This document shows positions 46,020 to 54,705 of a DNA stretch of 63,802 bases, one piece after another. The translations under genes and the position numbers were made by a program. The stretch spans positions 1 to 63,802 of the forward strand of contig JAOIQU010000004.1 in assembly GCA_028141885.1 (NCBI GenBank), given 5' to 3'. Below the pieces are notes generated by a model. That model worked only from the letters and a program-made list of their open reading frames with translations. It had not been told where the DNA came from and did no database searches. Positions within the stretch are counted from its first letter, which is position 1; every line of letters begins with the position of its first letter. Source of the stretch: Flavobacteriales bacterium (GTDB lineage Bacteria; Bacteroidota; Bacteroidia; Flavobacteriales; UA16).

Positions 46020-46481
46020 ATGATTCAGAAAGAACAGGTGATCTCTGCACAAAACGAGTGGGGCTCAGGCGTCGTTGCCATAGGTGCATTGCGCGACAAA
46101 AGAGCAGATTGTGAAGCGTATGCGAGCGACTTCCTTGATAAAATGTATGCATTTGAGATCGGCACAGTCCTCTTCAAACCAACCAAGTGTGCCATTGAAC
46201 AATTCCGGGCTACGAAAGCTGAGGCGCAATCTTATTTCATCGCAGGTGACGGTCGTGCTTGCCAAGAAGACGGTGGTTTTGCCATCAACCCCTGGACCAA
46301 GGTTCGTTTCGAGAACACCGGCATGATTCTAGACAACAACCGCGCCATTGCCATGGGCAATTACTTCTTCACTGACCTCAATGGCAATGAAGCCAAGGTG
46401 GAGTACACCTTTGGATACAAGCTCGTCGATGGAGCTTTGAAAATTGACCTTCATCACTCCTCCTTCCCTTACAACCCCTGA
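46020..46481 (+). CDS. NTF2/SnoaL-like fold protein (CaMKII-association-like)
   Basis: A 153-residue cytoplasmic protein. AQNEWGSGVVAIGALRDKRA, then FLDKMYAFEIGTVLFKPTK and a C-terminal IDLHHSSFPYNP are the pattern of a family found in marine bacteria and algae, predicted to adopt an NTF2-like fold related to the calcium/calmodulin kinase association domain, and sometimes misnamed phosphoribosyl-AMP cyclohydrolase. Ligand and role are unknown. The upstream 45929-46019 stretch is AT-rich; TAATTTTG at 45959-45966 is a perfect -7 match 53 bases before the ATG. Confidence 0.7.
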   Translation: MIQKEQVISAQNEWGSGVVAIGALRDKRADCEAYASDFLDKMYAFEIGTVLFKPTKCAIEQFRATKAEAQSYFIAGDGRACQEDGGFAINPWTKVRFENTGMILDNNRAIAMGNYFFTDLNGNEAKVEYTFGYKLVDGALKIDLHHSSFPYNP

Positions 46482-46524
46482 GGAACAACCTCTTCTTAGC
46501 TATTGTAAACTGCAATTCTGAACA

Positions 46525-46833
46525 ATGACATCCGCCATTTCACAAAGGCTTGGAGCCCTCACAATCTTGGCGATTTGGATGGTGACGGTCATACTACCGT
46601 GCGTTCAACTCAACGAGTATGACACGGTCGCGGTTGTCGATTTTGAACACAGCGAGCAAGAGGCTGAAAGCGAGGAACTCTCGATGGAGTGGGAGGAAAC
46701 CACCTTTGAAGACAAGGTGACCTCCAAACTTGACGCCGACCAATGGCACATTGCGCACCTCGTGAATGTGCGTCTCCATGAGCGTCTCGACGCTTCCCGG
46801 TTGCTGGACCCCCCAGATCAACACCGACTTTGA
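46525..46833 (+). CDS. Small membrane-anchored acidic protein of unknown function
   Basis: A 102-residue protein: one hydrophobic segment (about 8-27, ending ILPCVQL) followed by an acidic stretch (VVDFEHSEQEAESEELSMEW) and a His/Arg-containing end. It may be a lipoprotein or a membrane-anchored small protein. It precedes the SulP transporter gene by 69 bases on the same strand and could be in an operon with it. No homologue is recognised; the acidic loop could bind metal ions, which is a guess. Confidence 0.5.
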   Translation: MTSAISQRLGALTILAIWMVTVILPCVQLNEYDTVAVVDFEHSEQEAESEELSMEWEETTFEDKVTSKLDADQWHIAHLVNVRLHERLDASRLLDPPDQHRL

Positions 46834-46902
46834 TGGCCTTCATGGCGCTGCATCCCGCGCCAGGCCGAAGTGTGTTTTTCTGACGTTTTCAATCCTCATC
46901 TC

Positions 46903-48180
46903 ATGTTTCAGCATATCGGGCGTGATTTGCCCTCTTCCGTTGTTGTTTTCCTGGTCGCCCTCCCCTTGTGTCTCGGCATTGCCCTGGCCTCTGGCGCGGC
47001 CCCCATCGCCGGCTTGATCGCCGGCATCATCGGTGGCATCATTGTCGCCCCCATTTCAGGCAGCCACGTCGGCGTGTCTGGTCCAGCAGCCGGATTGGCT
47101 GTCATTGTTTACGACGGCATCCAAGAAGTTGGCTTTGAAGCCTTCTTGTTGGCCGTTGTGATTGGTGGACTGGCACAGCTCGTCCTTGGCATTGCCCGAG
47201 CCGGCGTCATCGGCAAATACTTTCCTGCCAGCGTCATCCAAGGCATGCTTGCCGCCATTGGCATCATCATTTTCATCAAACAAATGCCTCACGGCCTCGG
47301 TTACGCGGGCGCCGAAGGCACGACCAAGGCAGACAAGGTGTTCGACGTGCTGCTTTTGTTGGGAGACAACTTGGCGTACGCCGCTCCGACGGCGATGACC
47401 GTCACGGCCGTTTGTCTTGGGATCCTCTTGTTGTGGGAGACCTCGTTCATGAAAGCCCAAAGCTTCACCAAAGTCCTGTCAGGTTCGTTGGTGGCTGTGC
47501 TTGCCGGCGTGGTGGTTCACCTCTTGACCAAAAGCGGTGCCGGGGCGCTGACGGCCAAACAACTTGTCGATGTGCCCACGGGTCACGCCGCAAACGGCAT
47601 CGACCCTTCTGCTTGGGGATCCCTCCTCACCTTCCCCGACTTCGCAGCGATAGGCGACAGCGCCGTGTGGATTTTGGGTGCCACGATTGCCGTGGTGGCC
47701 AGCCTCGAAACGCTGCTCTGCGTCGAAGCCACTGACAAGCTTGACCCTCAACAACGGGTTACGCCCACCAACCGGGAATTGCTCGCCCAAGGCGTTGGCA
47801 ACACCGTAAGCGGACTCATCGGTGGACTCCCCATCACTCAGGTCATCGTGCGTTCCTCCGCGAACATCCAAACCGGAAACGCCACCAAGATGAGCGCCAT
47901 TCTCCACGGAGCCTGGCTGATGGTGTTCTTCCTCCTCGCCCCAACCCTGCTCACCTACATCCCACTCGGAAGCCTTGCAGCTGTGCTCTTTGTGGTGGGC
48001 TACAAATTGGCCAAACCCGCCACATTCAAGAAAATGTTTGACAGCGGCATGGCCGTGTTCATCCCCTTTGTGGTGACCATTTTGGCCATTGTCTTCATTG
48101 ACTTGCTGAAAGGGCTTGGCATCGGCCTTGTGGTGGCACTCATTGCCGCCAAGGTCCTCCCGGCCAAATCCGAAGGCTGA
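46903..48180 (+). CDS. SulP-family anion transporter without STAS domain
   Basis: A 425-residue integral membrane protein of the SLC26/SulP family: it opens LPSSVVVFLVALPLCLGIAL, has the family block GSHVGVSGPAAGLAVIVYDG, then IGGLAQLVLGIARAG and GGLPITQVIVRSSANIQTGN, with 12-14 membrane segments expected. It transports bicarbonate, sulfate or another anion. It stops at VLPAKSEG, directly after the membrane domain, with no cytoplasmic STAS regulatory domain. The start at 46903 was chosen because it fits the N-terminus of the family; the longer reading adds 11 residues. Confidence 0.9.
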   Translation: MFQHIGRDLPSSVVVFLVALPLCLGIALASGAAPIAGLIAGIIGGIIVAPISGSHVGVSGPAAGLAVIVYDGIQEVGFEAFLLAVVIGGLAQLVLGIARAGVIGKYFPASVIQGMLAAIGIIIFIKQMPHGLGYAGAEGTTKADKVFDVLLLLGDNLAYAAPTAMTVTAVCLGILLLWETSFMKAQSFTKVLSGSLVAVLAGVVVHLLTKSGAGALTAKQLVDVPTGHAANGIDPSAWGSLLTFPDFAAIGDSAVWILGATIAVVASLETLLCVEATDKLDPQQRVTPTNRELLAQGVGNTVSGLIGGLPITQVIVRSSANIQTGNATKMSAILHGAWLMVFFLLAPTLLTYIPLGSLAAVLFVVGYKLAKPATFKKMFDSGMAVFIPFVVTILAIVFIDLLKGLGIGLVVALIAAKVLPAKSEG

Positions 48181-48202
48181 GGCAACATCAGAGAGCCAAA
48201 AG

Positions 48203-48934
48203 TCAAGACTTGGCTCCCTGGGTGAGTGCGCGCAGTTTGCGCATTTCCAAATCGTCCAAGGGCCGGTAGGTGCCTACGGGCAAATCTCCGAGTTCGACGT
48301 TCATGATGCGCACGCGCTTCAAGCGTCGGACTCGGTAGCCCAGCTCCTCACACATGCGGCGAATCTGTCGGTTCAGGCCCTGCTTCAAGATGATTTTGAA
48401 AGACTGCTTGCCCGTGGCTTCCACCTCGCAAGGCATTGTCACCGTGTCCAGGATGGCCACTCCTGAAGCCATTTTTTCAACGAATTCCGGGGTGATGGGT
48501 GCATTCACGGTCACGTGATATTCCTTTTCGTGCCCGTAACGCGCCCTCAAGATGTCATTCACGATGTCGCCATCGTTGGTGAGGAAAATCAGCCCCTCAC
48601 TCATCTTGTCCAATCGGCCGATGGGATAAATCCGGGTCGGGAACTTGATGACATCGATGATGTTGTCCTTTTCTCGCCGGGTGTCGGTGGTGCAAACGAT
48701 GCCCACAGGCTTGTGGTATGCAATGACGATGCGCTCTTGGTCGCTTGTCGCCACCTCCACTCCATCCACGGCCACGCGATCCCCAGACTGAACCCGCGTG
48801 CCCAATTCTGGCACCACGCCATTGATGGTGATTCGGCCTTGTTCCAATAAGGCATCAGCTGCGCGACGCGAACAATGTCCCACCTCGCTGAGGTACTTGT
48901 TGATTCGGGTTCCTTGGGGTGCGGCGTCGCTCAT
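48203..48934 (-). CDS. RsuA/RluB/E/F-family rRNA pseudouridine synthase
   Basis: Converts a specific 23S or 16S rRNA uridine to pseudouridine. The 243-residue protein has an S4 RNA-binding domain (RINKYLSEVGHCSRRAADAL) and the catalytic block YPIGRLDKMSEGLIFLTNDG, in which Asp is the nucleophile. GLNRQIRRMCEELGYRV is the usual later block. It is most like RluF, but the target is not proven. ATG 48934 was chosen; GACCTTTG lies 6 bases upstream of it. An inverted repeat over 48193-48216 overlaps its end and may help terminate the convergent transcripts. Confidence 0.92.
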   Translation of the reverse strand: MSDAAPQGTRINKYLSEVGHCSRRAADALLEQGRITINGVVPELGTRVQSGDRVAVDGVEVATSDQERIVIAYHKPVGIVCTTDTRREKDNIIDVIKFPTRIYPIGRLDKMSEGLIFLTNDGDIVNDILRARYGHEKEYHVTVNAPITPEFVEKMASGVAILDTVTMPCEVEATGKQSFKIILKQGLNRQIRRMCEELGYRVRRLKRVRIMNVELGDLPVGTYRPLDDLEMRKLRALTQGAKS

Positions 48935-48940
48935 GAGTGC

Positions 48941-48948
48941 CAAAGGTC
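48941..48948 (-). promoter_or_regulatory. Putative -7 element (GACCTTTG) of the pseudouridine synthase gene
   Basis: It stands 6 bases before the ATG at 48934 and matches TAnnTTTG except at the first base. Confidence 0.4.
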
Positions 48949-48980
48949 GTGAATGCCTCTCCTCGCTGCAATCCACAACG

Positions 48981-48988
48981 TAACTTCC
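48981..48988 (+). promoter_or_regulatory. Putative -7 element (TAACTTCC) of the nitric oxide synthase gene
   Basis: TAACTTCC ends 4 bases before GTG 48993, the same spacing seen at many ATG starts here, and so supports this GTG as the start. Confidence 0.45.
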
Positions 48989-48992
48989 CCTC

Positions 48993-50309
48993 GTGAATCT
49001 GTCTGGCGCACAATCGTCCCCATTTCATCTCGACCCCATTTCCCCGTTTGCCGGGGTGAAAGGCCTAGAGCTGCTGAAAAAAGAAGCCCGCGCATTCTTG
49101 GAGGTCATGGCGCAAGACTCGGTTGTTGGCGCATGGATTCCCGACGTCTCTCAACGGTGGAAAGAGATTGAATCAGAGATTGATTCAAAAGGAACTTATA
49201 CACACACAAAGAGAGAGTTGCAGTTTGGATCAAGATTGGCATGGCGCAATTCAAACCGCTGCATTGGCCGGCACTTTTGGCGCACCCTTCAAGTCCTTGA
49301 CGCCAGGAATTGCACGACCGAAACTGAGGTCATTGACCACCTGAAGCGGCACGTCGACACGGCGTTCAATGGGGGCAAAATCACCAACGTCATCACAGTC
49401 TTCCCTCCAGCCCAAACCAGCCAAGACCCTCCCTGGCGAATGCTGAATCACCAGCTGGTGCGTTACGCAGGATTCGGCGAAGACCAGAGAAATGTGAAGG
49501 GTGACCCCGACAGCCTGGCATTCACCGCTTACTGTCAACGTCAAGGTTGGAACGGAGAAGAAAGTCCGTGGACGCCCTTGCCTTGGGTCTTGGTCAAAGA
49601 CGGCAAAGCCCTCCCCCCAGTCGACCCCTTTCACAACGGAGAATTGCTACCACACGAAGTGGTCATCTCTCATCCCGATTTTCCCGCGACTCAAGATTTG
49701 GGTTTGAGGTGGTATGCGGTGCCGATTTTGGCGGACATGGCGCTGAAAATTGGCGGTGTCGTTTACCCATTCGCCCCCTTCAATGGCCATTACCTCGGAA
49801 CTGAAATTGCAGCTCGTAACCTGACCGATCCCGATCGGTACAACGCTTTGAAGCCCTGGGCTGAGGCATGCGGCATTTCTACAAAGGCCAGACGCGCCCT
49901 TTGGCAGGATGAAGCCTTGGTGCGGCTCAACCAAGCCCTGCTCGCCAGTTTTGACGCTGCGGGCGTGACCGTGGGTGACCATCACGAGTTGGGACGTGCA
50001 TTCGAGCAGTGGTGTCAGGTAGAGCAACAACAAGGTCGTGATGTGCCTGGGGATTGGTCGTGGTTGACTCCTCCGATGTCGGGGAGTTTGACCCCCCAAT
50101 ACCACCGACATTTCACCAACGGCGTCGTCACGCACACCAATTACTTTTATCAACCCCCGGTAAGTGTTCGTGGATTGACCTTCCAATCGAAGGCCAAGGA
50201 GACCCACCGATTGCTTGCACACGACGCTTTCGAAAACGACTCCGACATCAAGCGATGTCCGTTTTCATTGGCCTCGCTCAGCCAAAACCTCAAATCCCTT
50301 TGGAAATGA
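48993..50309 (+). CDS. nos: Bacterial nitric oxide synthase, oxygenase domain
   Basis: Oxidises arginine to citrulline and NO in two steps, using a thiolate heme and a pterin. The 438-residue protein (GTG start) has [14 protein letters not shown] (heme ligand Cys90, Trp96), [30 protein letters not shown], the substrate Glu271 in LGTEIAARN and [13 protein letters not shown] (pterin/dimer region), all in family order. It has no reductase domain, as in Bacillus; electrons must come from a separate flavodoxin- or ferredoxin-type system. His266 replaces a conserved Trp (GHYLGTE for GWYMGTE). It is longer than Bacillus NOS (about 360) through an N-terminal extension and C-terminal insert. It overlaps the next gene by ATGA. 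Confidence 0.93.
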   Translation: MNLSGAQSSPFHLDPISPFAGVKGLELLKKEARAFLEVMAQDSVVGAWIPDVSQRWKEIESEIDSKGTYTHTKRELQFGSRLAWRNSNRCIGRHFWRTLQVLDARNCTTETEVIDHLKRHVDTAFNGGKITNVITVFPPAQTSQDPPWRMLNHQLVRYAGFGEDQRNVKGDPDSLAFTAYCQRQGWNGEESPWTPLPWVLVKDGKALPPVDPFHNGELLPHEVVISHPDFPATQDLGLRWYAVPILADMALKIGGVVYPFAPFNGHYLGTEIAARNLTDPDRYNALKPWAEACGISTKARRALWQDEALVRLNQALLASFDAAGVTVGDHHELGRAFEQWCQVEQQQGRDVPGDWSWLTPPMSGSLTPQYHRHFTNGVVTHTNYFYQPPVSVRGLTFQSKAKETHRLLAHDAFENDSDIKRCPFSLASLSQNLKSLWK

Positions 50310-51100
50310 CAAGTCACGAAATCGACTACACCATTTACGGCGACGACTTGCAGGCCGTTGAAATTGAATTGGACCCCCAGGAAACTGTGGTGGCCGAGGC
50401 GGGTGCCATGAATTGGATGGAGTCTGACATCGCTTTTGAGGCACGCATGGGCGACGGAACGGCGGCGAGATCAGGCATCTTGGGCGGACTGGTGAGCATG
50501 GGAAAGCGCGTGCTCACCGGCGAATCCCTCTTCATGACCCATTTCACGAACCAAGGGGTTGCCAAGCGCCGCGTGGCCTTCTCCTCTCCGTACCCTGGCA
50601 AGATCATGCCTGTCGATTTGGCCCAACGAGGCGGCACCCTGATGTGCCAGAAGGACGCCTTCCTCTGCGCAGCAAAGGGAACTAAGGTTTCCATTGCGTT
50701 CACCAAGCGTATCGGCGCTGGATTCTTCGGCGGCGAAGGCTTCATCCTTCAAAAGCTGGAAGGCGATGGCATGGCCTTTTTGCACGCGGGCGGCACGGTG
50801 GTGGAGCGCCATTTGGACAACGAAACGTTGCGCGTTGATACGGGCTGTATCGTTGGATTCACGCCGGGTGTGGACTACGCAATCGAGGCCGCTGGAGGTC
50901 TGAAGTCCATGTTTTTTGGTGGCGAAGGGTTGTTCCTCGCAACACTCCGCGGCACGGGAACGGTATACCTCCAAACCCTGCCCTTCAGCCGATTGGCCGA
51001 CCGGGTCATCCGACATGCGCCAAGCCTGAAAGGCTCCTCAAAAGGAGAAGGATCTGTGTTGGGGTCCCTCGGACGAATGGTCGACGGCGACGGATTCTGA
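50306..51100 (+). CDS. AIM24/TIGR00266 family protein
   Basis: A 264-residue beta-rich protein of the AIM24 family: it opens [20 protein letters not shown], then [20 protein letters not shown] and later [20 protein letters not shown], and has the usual C-terminal glycine-rich [15 protein letters not shown]. The family has a twisted barrel fold and no proven role in bacteria; the yeast member acts in mitochondrial membrane organisation. It starts at ATG 50306-50308, overlapping the NOS stop codon (ATGA), so NOS and AIM24 proteins should be made together. Confidence 0.9.
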   Translation: MTSHEIDYTIYGDDLQAVEIELDPQETVVAEAGAMNWMESDIAFEARMGDGTAARSGILGGLVSMGKRVLTGESLFMTHFTNQGVAKRRVAFSSPYPGKIMPVDLAQRGGTLMCQKDAFLCAAKGTKVSIAFTKRIGAGFFGGEGFILQKLEGDGMAFLHAGGTVVERHLDNETLRVDTGCIVGFTPGVDYAIEAAGGLKSMFFGGEGLFLATLRGTGTVYLQTLPFSRLADRVIRHAPSLKGSSKGEGSVLGSLGRMVDGDGF

Positions 51101-51102
51101 CG

Positions 51103-51987
51103 TCAGTCAGAAAACACCACGGTTTTATTGCCGTGGATGAAGACTCGGTCCTCGAGATGAAGTCGCAATCCACGGCCCAGGGCTTCTCGCTCGCACATGC
51201 GCCCCTTGCGACGGAGGTCGGCTGGCGTGTCGGTGTGTGACACCCGGATGACTTCCTGTTCAATGATGGGCCCTTCGTCCAGCTCCTCCGTGACGTAATG
51301 GCACGTCGCACCGATGAGCTTGACGCCTCGTTCAAAAGCCTGATCGTAGGGCCTCGCACCCACGAAGCTGGGCAAAAAACTGTGGTGGATGTTGATCATG
51401 CGGCCTCGTCGTTTGGCAATCATGTTGGCTGGAATGATCTGCATGAAACGCGCCAAAACTGTCAAATCCACCTGGTGTTCGTCAAGCAGCGCATCCACCT
51501 TCTCAAAGGCCAAATCCTTGGGTTGGTGGGTGAAATCAACGTGATGGAACGGAACCTTGTACCACGCTGCGTATTCCCCCATTTCCGGGTGATTCGCGAT
51601 GACACATGCGATGTCGCAATGAAGTTCTCCGCTGCGCCAACGCTGAAGGACATCCACCAGACAGTGCGACGCTTTGGTGGCGAGCAGCGCCACCTTGGGT
51701 TTCTCAGCCATGGAGGAAACCCTGACATTCAACCCCAACTCCTCACTCACTTCCGACAATCCATCACGCAGGGTCGCAGCGCTCCAAGCCATGGAAGTCG
51801 CACCTGCATCTTGCTCAACCTCGTAGCGCATGAAAAAGTGCCCTGATGCCACGTCAGAATGTTGGTGAGCCTCCAAAATTGTGGCCCCAAGATTCGACAG
51901 GCTTGCGCTCACTTTGGCAACCACCCCACGCTTGTCCGGACAATCGACAATCAATCGACATCCATGGCTGTCTTTCATGTTCTTCAT
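51103..51987 (-). CDS. purU: Formyltetrahydrofolate deformylase
   Basis: Hydrolyses 10-formyltetrahydrofolate to formate and tetrahydrofolate, balancing one-carbon pools and feeding PurT. The 294-residue protein has an N-terminal ACT-like domain (RLIVDCPDKRGVVAKVSASL) and a formyl hydrolase domain with INIHHSFLPSFVGARPYDQA (catalytic His and Asn region) and the Asp of VTEELDEGPII. The length is normal. A TATCTTTT element stands 5 bases before the ATG at 51987. It is convergent with the AIM24 gene, with 2 bases between the two stop codons. Confidence 0.93.
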   Translation of the reverse strand: MKNMKDSHGCRLIVDCPDKRGVVAKVSASLSNLGATILEAHQHSDVASGHFFMRYEVEQDAGATSMAWSAATLRDGLSEVSEELGLNVRVSSMAEKPKVALLATKASHCLVDVLQRWRSGELHCDIACVIANHPEMGEYAAWYKVPFHHVDFTHQPKDLAFEKVDALLDEHQVDLTVLARFMQIIPANMIAKRRGRMINIHHSFLPSFVGARPYDQAFERGVKLIGATCHYVTEELDEGPIIEQEVIRVSHTDTPADLRRKGRMCEREALGRGLRLHLEDRVFIHGNKTVVFSD

Positions 51988-51992
51988 CCAAT

Positions 51993-52000
51993 AAAAGATA
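51993..52000 (-). promoter_or_regulatory. Putative -7 element (TATCTTTT) of purU
   Basis: It stands 5 bases before the ATG at 51987 and lies only 55 bases from the divergent element at 52055. Confidence 0.45.
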
Positions 52001-52054
52001 CATGCCAAACGCGAAGAATTGCGACACGTGACGGAAGATTGGAGAAAGAGGTCA

Positions 52055-52062
52055 TATTTTCG
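52055..52062 (+). promoter_or_regulatory. Putative -7 element (TATTTTCG) of the small lipoprotein gene
   Basis: A TAnnTTTG-like box 12 bases before ATG 52075 and 18 bases before ATG 52081. Confidence 0.4.
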
Positions 52063-52080
52063 CGCCTCCAAATCATGACC

Positions 52081-52413
52081 ATGAAGAACATTTTCCTCCC
52101 CCTCTGCCTAGTTGCCGGCGCTGCCGCATTCACAGGTTGTGAAAAGCCTGTCGCCTGTGAAGAAGGCAACAAGGCCACCCTCACCATCACCAACCTCACG
52201 GTGTGCACCCCAGACATCAAGGTCAACGGCGACGTAGAAGTCTCCAACTTTGGTGACAACACGATCGACGCTTACGGCACCACTGTTGTCATTGAGTTGG
52301 ACGAAGGAACCTACGACATCAAAGGTGACCTGCCTCTCATCACCGCCTGCACAGAGCGCGACACCACCATTGAAGCGGTGTGCGGTGGCGAGTACACCTG
52401 GGACTTCTACTGA
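52081..52413 (+). CDS. Small lipoprotein of unknown function
   Basis: A 110-residue protein with a signal peptide and lipobox (FTGC, Cys at about 20). The mature part is beta-rich and acidic with several Cys (CEEGNK, VCTPDI, TACTERD, VCGGEY), which suggests a small disulfide-bonded domain. There is no family I recognise. The start is either ATG 52081 or ATG 52075, two codons earlier. A strong terminator follows at once, so it is a single-gene unit. Confidence 0.75.
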   Translation: MKNIFLPLCLVAGAAAFTGCEKPVACEEGNKATLTITNLTVCTPDIKVNGDVEVSNFGDNTIDAYGTTVVIELDEGTYDIKGDLPLITACTERDTTIEAVCGGEYTWDFY

Positions 52414-52431
52414 GCGAATCCATTGCCCATC

Positions 52432-52461
52432 AAAAAAGGCGCCGCATGGCGCCTTTTTTTT
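52432..52461. terminator. Bidirectional intrinsic terminator
   Basis: GGCGCC (52438-52443) pairs with GGCGCC (52448-52453) around a 4-base loop, with six A's to the left and eight T's to the right. It serves the small lipoprotein gene and the convergent monooxygenase gene ending at 52480. Confidence 0.88.
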
Positions 52462-52479
52462 GTGCGTGATGGCCAGAAC

Positions 52480-54081
52480 TCACTCACCAAACACCTGCAG
52501 CTGAGCACTCCGAACGGTGCCGGTGGATGTGCGCAACTGATAAACGTACGTGCCTGCCGTCAATCCATCGACGTTGAATGACTCGAGGTGCCGGCCTGCT
52601 GGGCGGTTCGACTGGGTCAACCAAGAACGCACCTCTCTTCCTTGCAAGTCAAAAAGTGCCAGGGTCACCTCGGCCGGTTGGCGCAAGTGAAATCCGACCT
52701 TGACCTCTCCTTGCGCCACTGGGTTGGGCCATGCAGGAAACAAGTTGTCGTGTTGGTACACCACCATGGTGTTTTGGTCTGGGGCCGAAAGCACGATGTC
52801 CTCATCTCCTTCTTCGTAAGGAACGCCCTGAAGGAACAGGACAAACATCTCCTCCGTGGTGAAATCACCCCAAAACATGGTTTGTGGCGGATCGTTGGGA
52901 TTGAATGGGTTGCTTGCCGTGTTGTCATAGGTGGCATAGGCTTCAACCACATATCCTGCCGGGATGCGAACCATTTGAGGGTAGGTGAAAATGCCCTGCC
53001 AATTGAAATCCCATTCAGGAATGGAAATCAGTGGAATCGTGTCCTGCGCATTGGGTGAACGGGCGAACACTTCCCACGCTTGGCCCAAAAGGTGGCAATG
53101 CGGGGTGATGCTGATCAAACTGACGTCCTCCAACATGGTCACCGAACCATGAAAGGTGGTCTCTTGGTTCGCTGGAATGATGAATGAACCCCATCCTCCA
53201 TCCAGAGAGGTGGGATCCATGATGAACGTCTCCACTTCTCGTTGAATCGGCTCTTGGGCAAAAAACAAGTTGATTTCAGTTTGGTCCGTCTGCTCCACGG
53301 CAGAGGGTCCATAGTGCATCTGAAGAAGCAAGTGACTTCCTGGTTGAGCCACGTGGCCGATGGTGGGAGGAAATTCCAACGGCGGCGTGCCTGGCACCCA
53401 ACCGCCAAACAAAAACTGATCCACATCCACACCGTAATCGCCAAAGCTTTCATAGCCTGGATTGGGGTCAGCCGCATCCATGGCTTGGGCCTGGGAGATG
53501 ACATAGGGGTTGTCGGTGTATCCAATCAAGGCGTGGTGATCCACCGCGCTGTTGCCCGGTCTGATTTCGACAGCCGCAATTTCAGTAGACTCCGTGAAGC
53601 CCGTCGGAATGACGAAGACTTGATATTGGTCTTGCATGTTGCCGAGGTGGGTGAATGGCTCTGGCATGCTCAGCACGAGGTCGGGCTCGCCGATTTGGCT
53701 GCCTTCAGGAAAACTGGGCAATCCTGGATTGTTGGCGGGATCACCCTCGGGCATTCCTTGCTGCACCCAGGCGCTGATCAAAGCTTTTTGGTCGTCCGTC
53801 AAAAACCGCTCGCCACGGAGTGAGCTGTAGTTGTGGTCCGGAGTCCACGGGGGCATGTAATTGGTTTGGGTGACGTATTCGATGAACGAACCAAACGCTG
53901 ACACCTCTTCGTAGGTCGTGAAGGGCATGGGGCCGATTTCACCCTCTCGATGGCACTCGGTGCACTGGGTGTAAATGAGTGGCGCAATGTCTTCGTGAAA
54001 GGTCACTGTCTGGGCATTGACGGCCCCTCCAAGAAAGAGGACAGCAACCACCAAATGAGTCAACTTGAAATCGTAAGTCAT
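52480..54081 (-). CDS. Secreted cytochrome c-copper type II monooxygenase fusion with T9SS domain
   Basis: A 533-residue protein with a signal peptide (ends AVNAQ). A cytochrome c domain (CTECH at 40-44, likely Met ligand in YMPPW) leads into a peptidylglycine-monooxygenase-like copper domain. All expected copper ligands are seen: HH (182-183), QMHYGPS (His256), HCH (His328/His330) and Met412 in TTEEM. The end (from about 449, FPAWPNPVAQ) is a T9SS type A domain. Predicted work: a two-copper monooxygenase fed with electrons by its own heme, at the cell surface. Its substrate is unknown. It is paralogous to 59493-60947 and divergent from a thioredoxin-fold gene. TACCTTGG lies 4 bases before its ATG. 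Confidence 0.9.
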   Translation of the reverse strand: MTYDFKLTHLVVAVLFLGGAVNAQTVTFHEDIAPLIYTQCTECHREGEIGPMPFTTYEEVSAFGSFIEYVTQTNYMPPWTPDHNYSSLRGERFLTDDQKALISAWVQQGMPEGDPANNPGLPSFPEGSQIGEPDLVLSMPEPFTHLGNMQDQYQVFVIPTGFTESTEIAAVEIRPGNSAVDHHALIGYTDNPYVISQAQAMDAADPNPGYESFGDYGVDVDQFLFGGWVPGTPPLEFPPTIGHVAQPGSHLLLQMHYGPSAVEQTDQTEINLFFAQEPIQREVETFIMDPTSLDGGWGSFIIPANQETTFHGSVTMLEDVSLISITPHCHLLGQAWEVFARSPNAQDTIPLISIPEWDFNWQGIFTYPQMVRIPAGYVVEAYATYDNTASNPFNPNDPPQTMFWGDFTTEEMFVLFLQGVPYEEGDEDIVLSAPDQNTMVVYQHDNLFPAWPNPVAQGEVKVGFHLRQPAEVTLALFDLQGREVRSWLTQSNRPAGRHLESFNVDGLTAGTYVYQLRTSTGTVRSAQLQVFGE

Positions 54082-54085
54082 CCAA

Positions 54086-54093
54086 CCAAGGTA
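54086..54093 (-). promoter_or_regulatory. Putative -7 element (TACCTTGG) of the cytochrome c-copper monooxygenase gene
   Basis: It stands 4 bases before the ATG at 54081. Confidence 0.45.
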
Positions 54094-54143
54094 TGAACCA
54101 ACACAATGCCAACCAATTGCGTCCAGTTTGCGAAAGGATTGAC

Positions 54144-54151
54144 GACCTTTC
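54144..54151 (+). promoter_or_regulatory. Putative -7 element (GACCTTTC) of the TlpA-like gene
   Basis: It stands 4 bases before the ATG at 54156; the TA half of the consensus is replaced by GA. Confidence 0.35.
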
Positions 54152-54155
54152 CACC

Positions 54156-54689
54156 ATGAAGAACGCCCTCACCTTTTTGGGATTGTGCTTGATGCTTTTG
54201 GCGTGCACGAACAGTTCCATGGCCCAAACGGAAAACCGCGGTTTCATCGTCAACGTGGGCGACGCGATGCCCGATTTCGTCCTGAACGACCTAGACGGTC
54301 AAGTGCACACGAATGAATCCCTGCTCGGTCAGGTTTACGTGTTGCAATTCACGGCGTCATGGTGCAGCGTGTGTCGCGCCGAGATGCCTCATTTGGAATC
54401 CGAGGTTTGGCAGGAATTCCAGGACAGGGACTTCATGCTCCTGGGTGTTGACCTCGATGAACCGCGAGACAAGGTTGCAAACTTCACGCAGCAAATGGGG
54501 GTCTCTTATCCCATGTGTCCCGACTCGGCAGGAACGGTGTTCTACAGCATTGCCGCCCCCAAGTCTGGGGTCACTCGAAACGTGGTTGTGGACAGAGAAG
54601 GGCGCATCGCCATGCTCACCCGCCTTTTTGACAAAGAAGAATTCGCCCGCATGGTTGGGACCATCGAAGCGTTGACTTCTTCAGAATGA
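54156..54689 (+). CDS. TlpA/ResA-like thioredoxin-fold lipoprotein
   Basis: A 177-residue protein with a signal sequence and lipobox (LLAC), then a redoxin domain: MPDFVLNDLDGQVHTNESLL, the strand VYVLQFTASWCSVCR with the active-site CSVC, and the cis-Pro region APKSGVTRNVVVDREGR. Such proteins reduce cytochrome c or other periplasmic disulfides. It is divergent from the cytochrome c-copper monooxygenase gene, so it could supply electrons to it or help heme attachment. This link is inferred from position and from the similar arrangement at 59493-61420. Confidence 0.85.
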   Translation: MKNALTFLGLCLMLLACTNSSMAQTENRGFIVNVGDAMPDFVLNDLDGQVHTNESLLGQVYVLQFTASWCSVCRAEMPHLESEVWQEFQDRDFMLLGVDLDEPRDKVANFTQQMGVSYPMCPDSAGTVFYSIAAPKSGVTRNVVVDREGRIAMLTRLFDKEEFARMVGTIEALTSSE

Positions 54690-54705
54690 ACGGGGGCTGT
54701 GCCCC

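Noticed and set aside
48193..48216. Inverted repeat GAGCCAA...TTGGCTC at the sulP/pseudouridine synthase junction
   Set aside because: It is a fair hairpin between convergent genes, but there is no T-run on either side, so I did not list it as a terminator.
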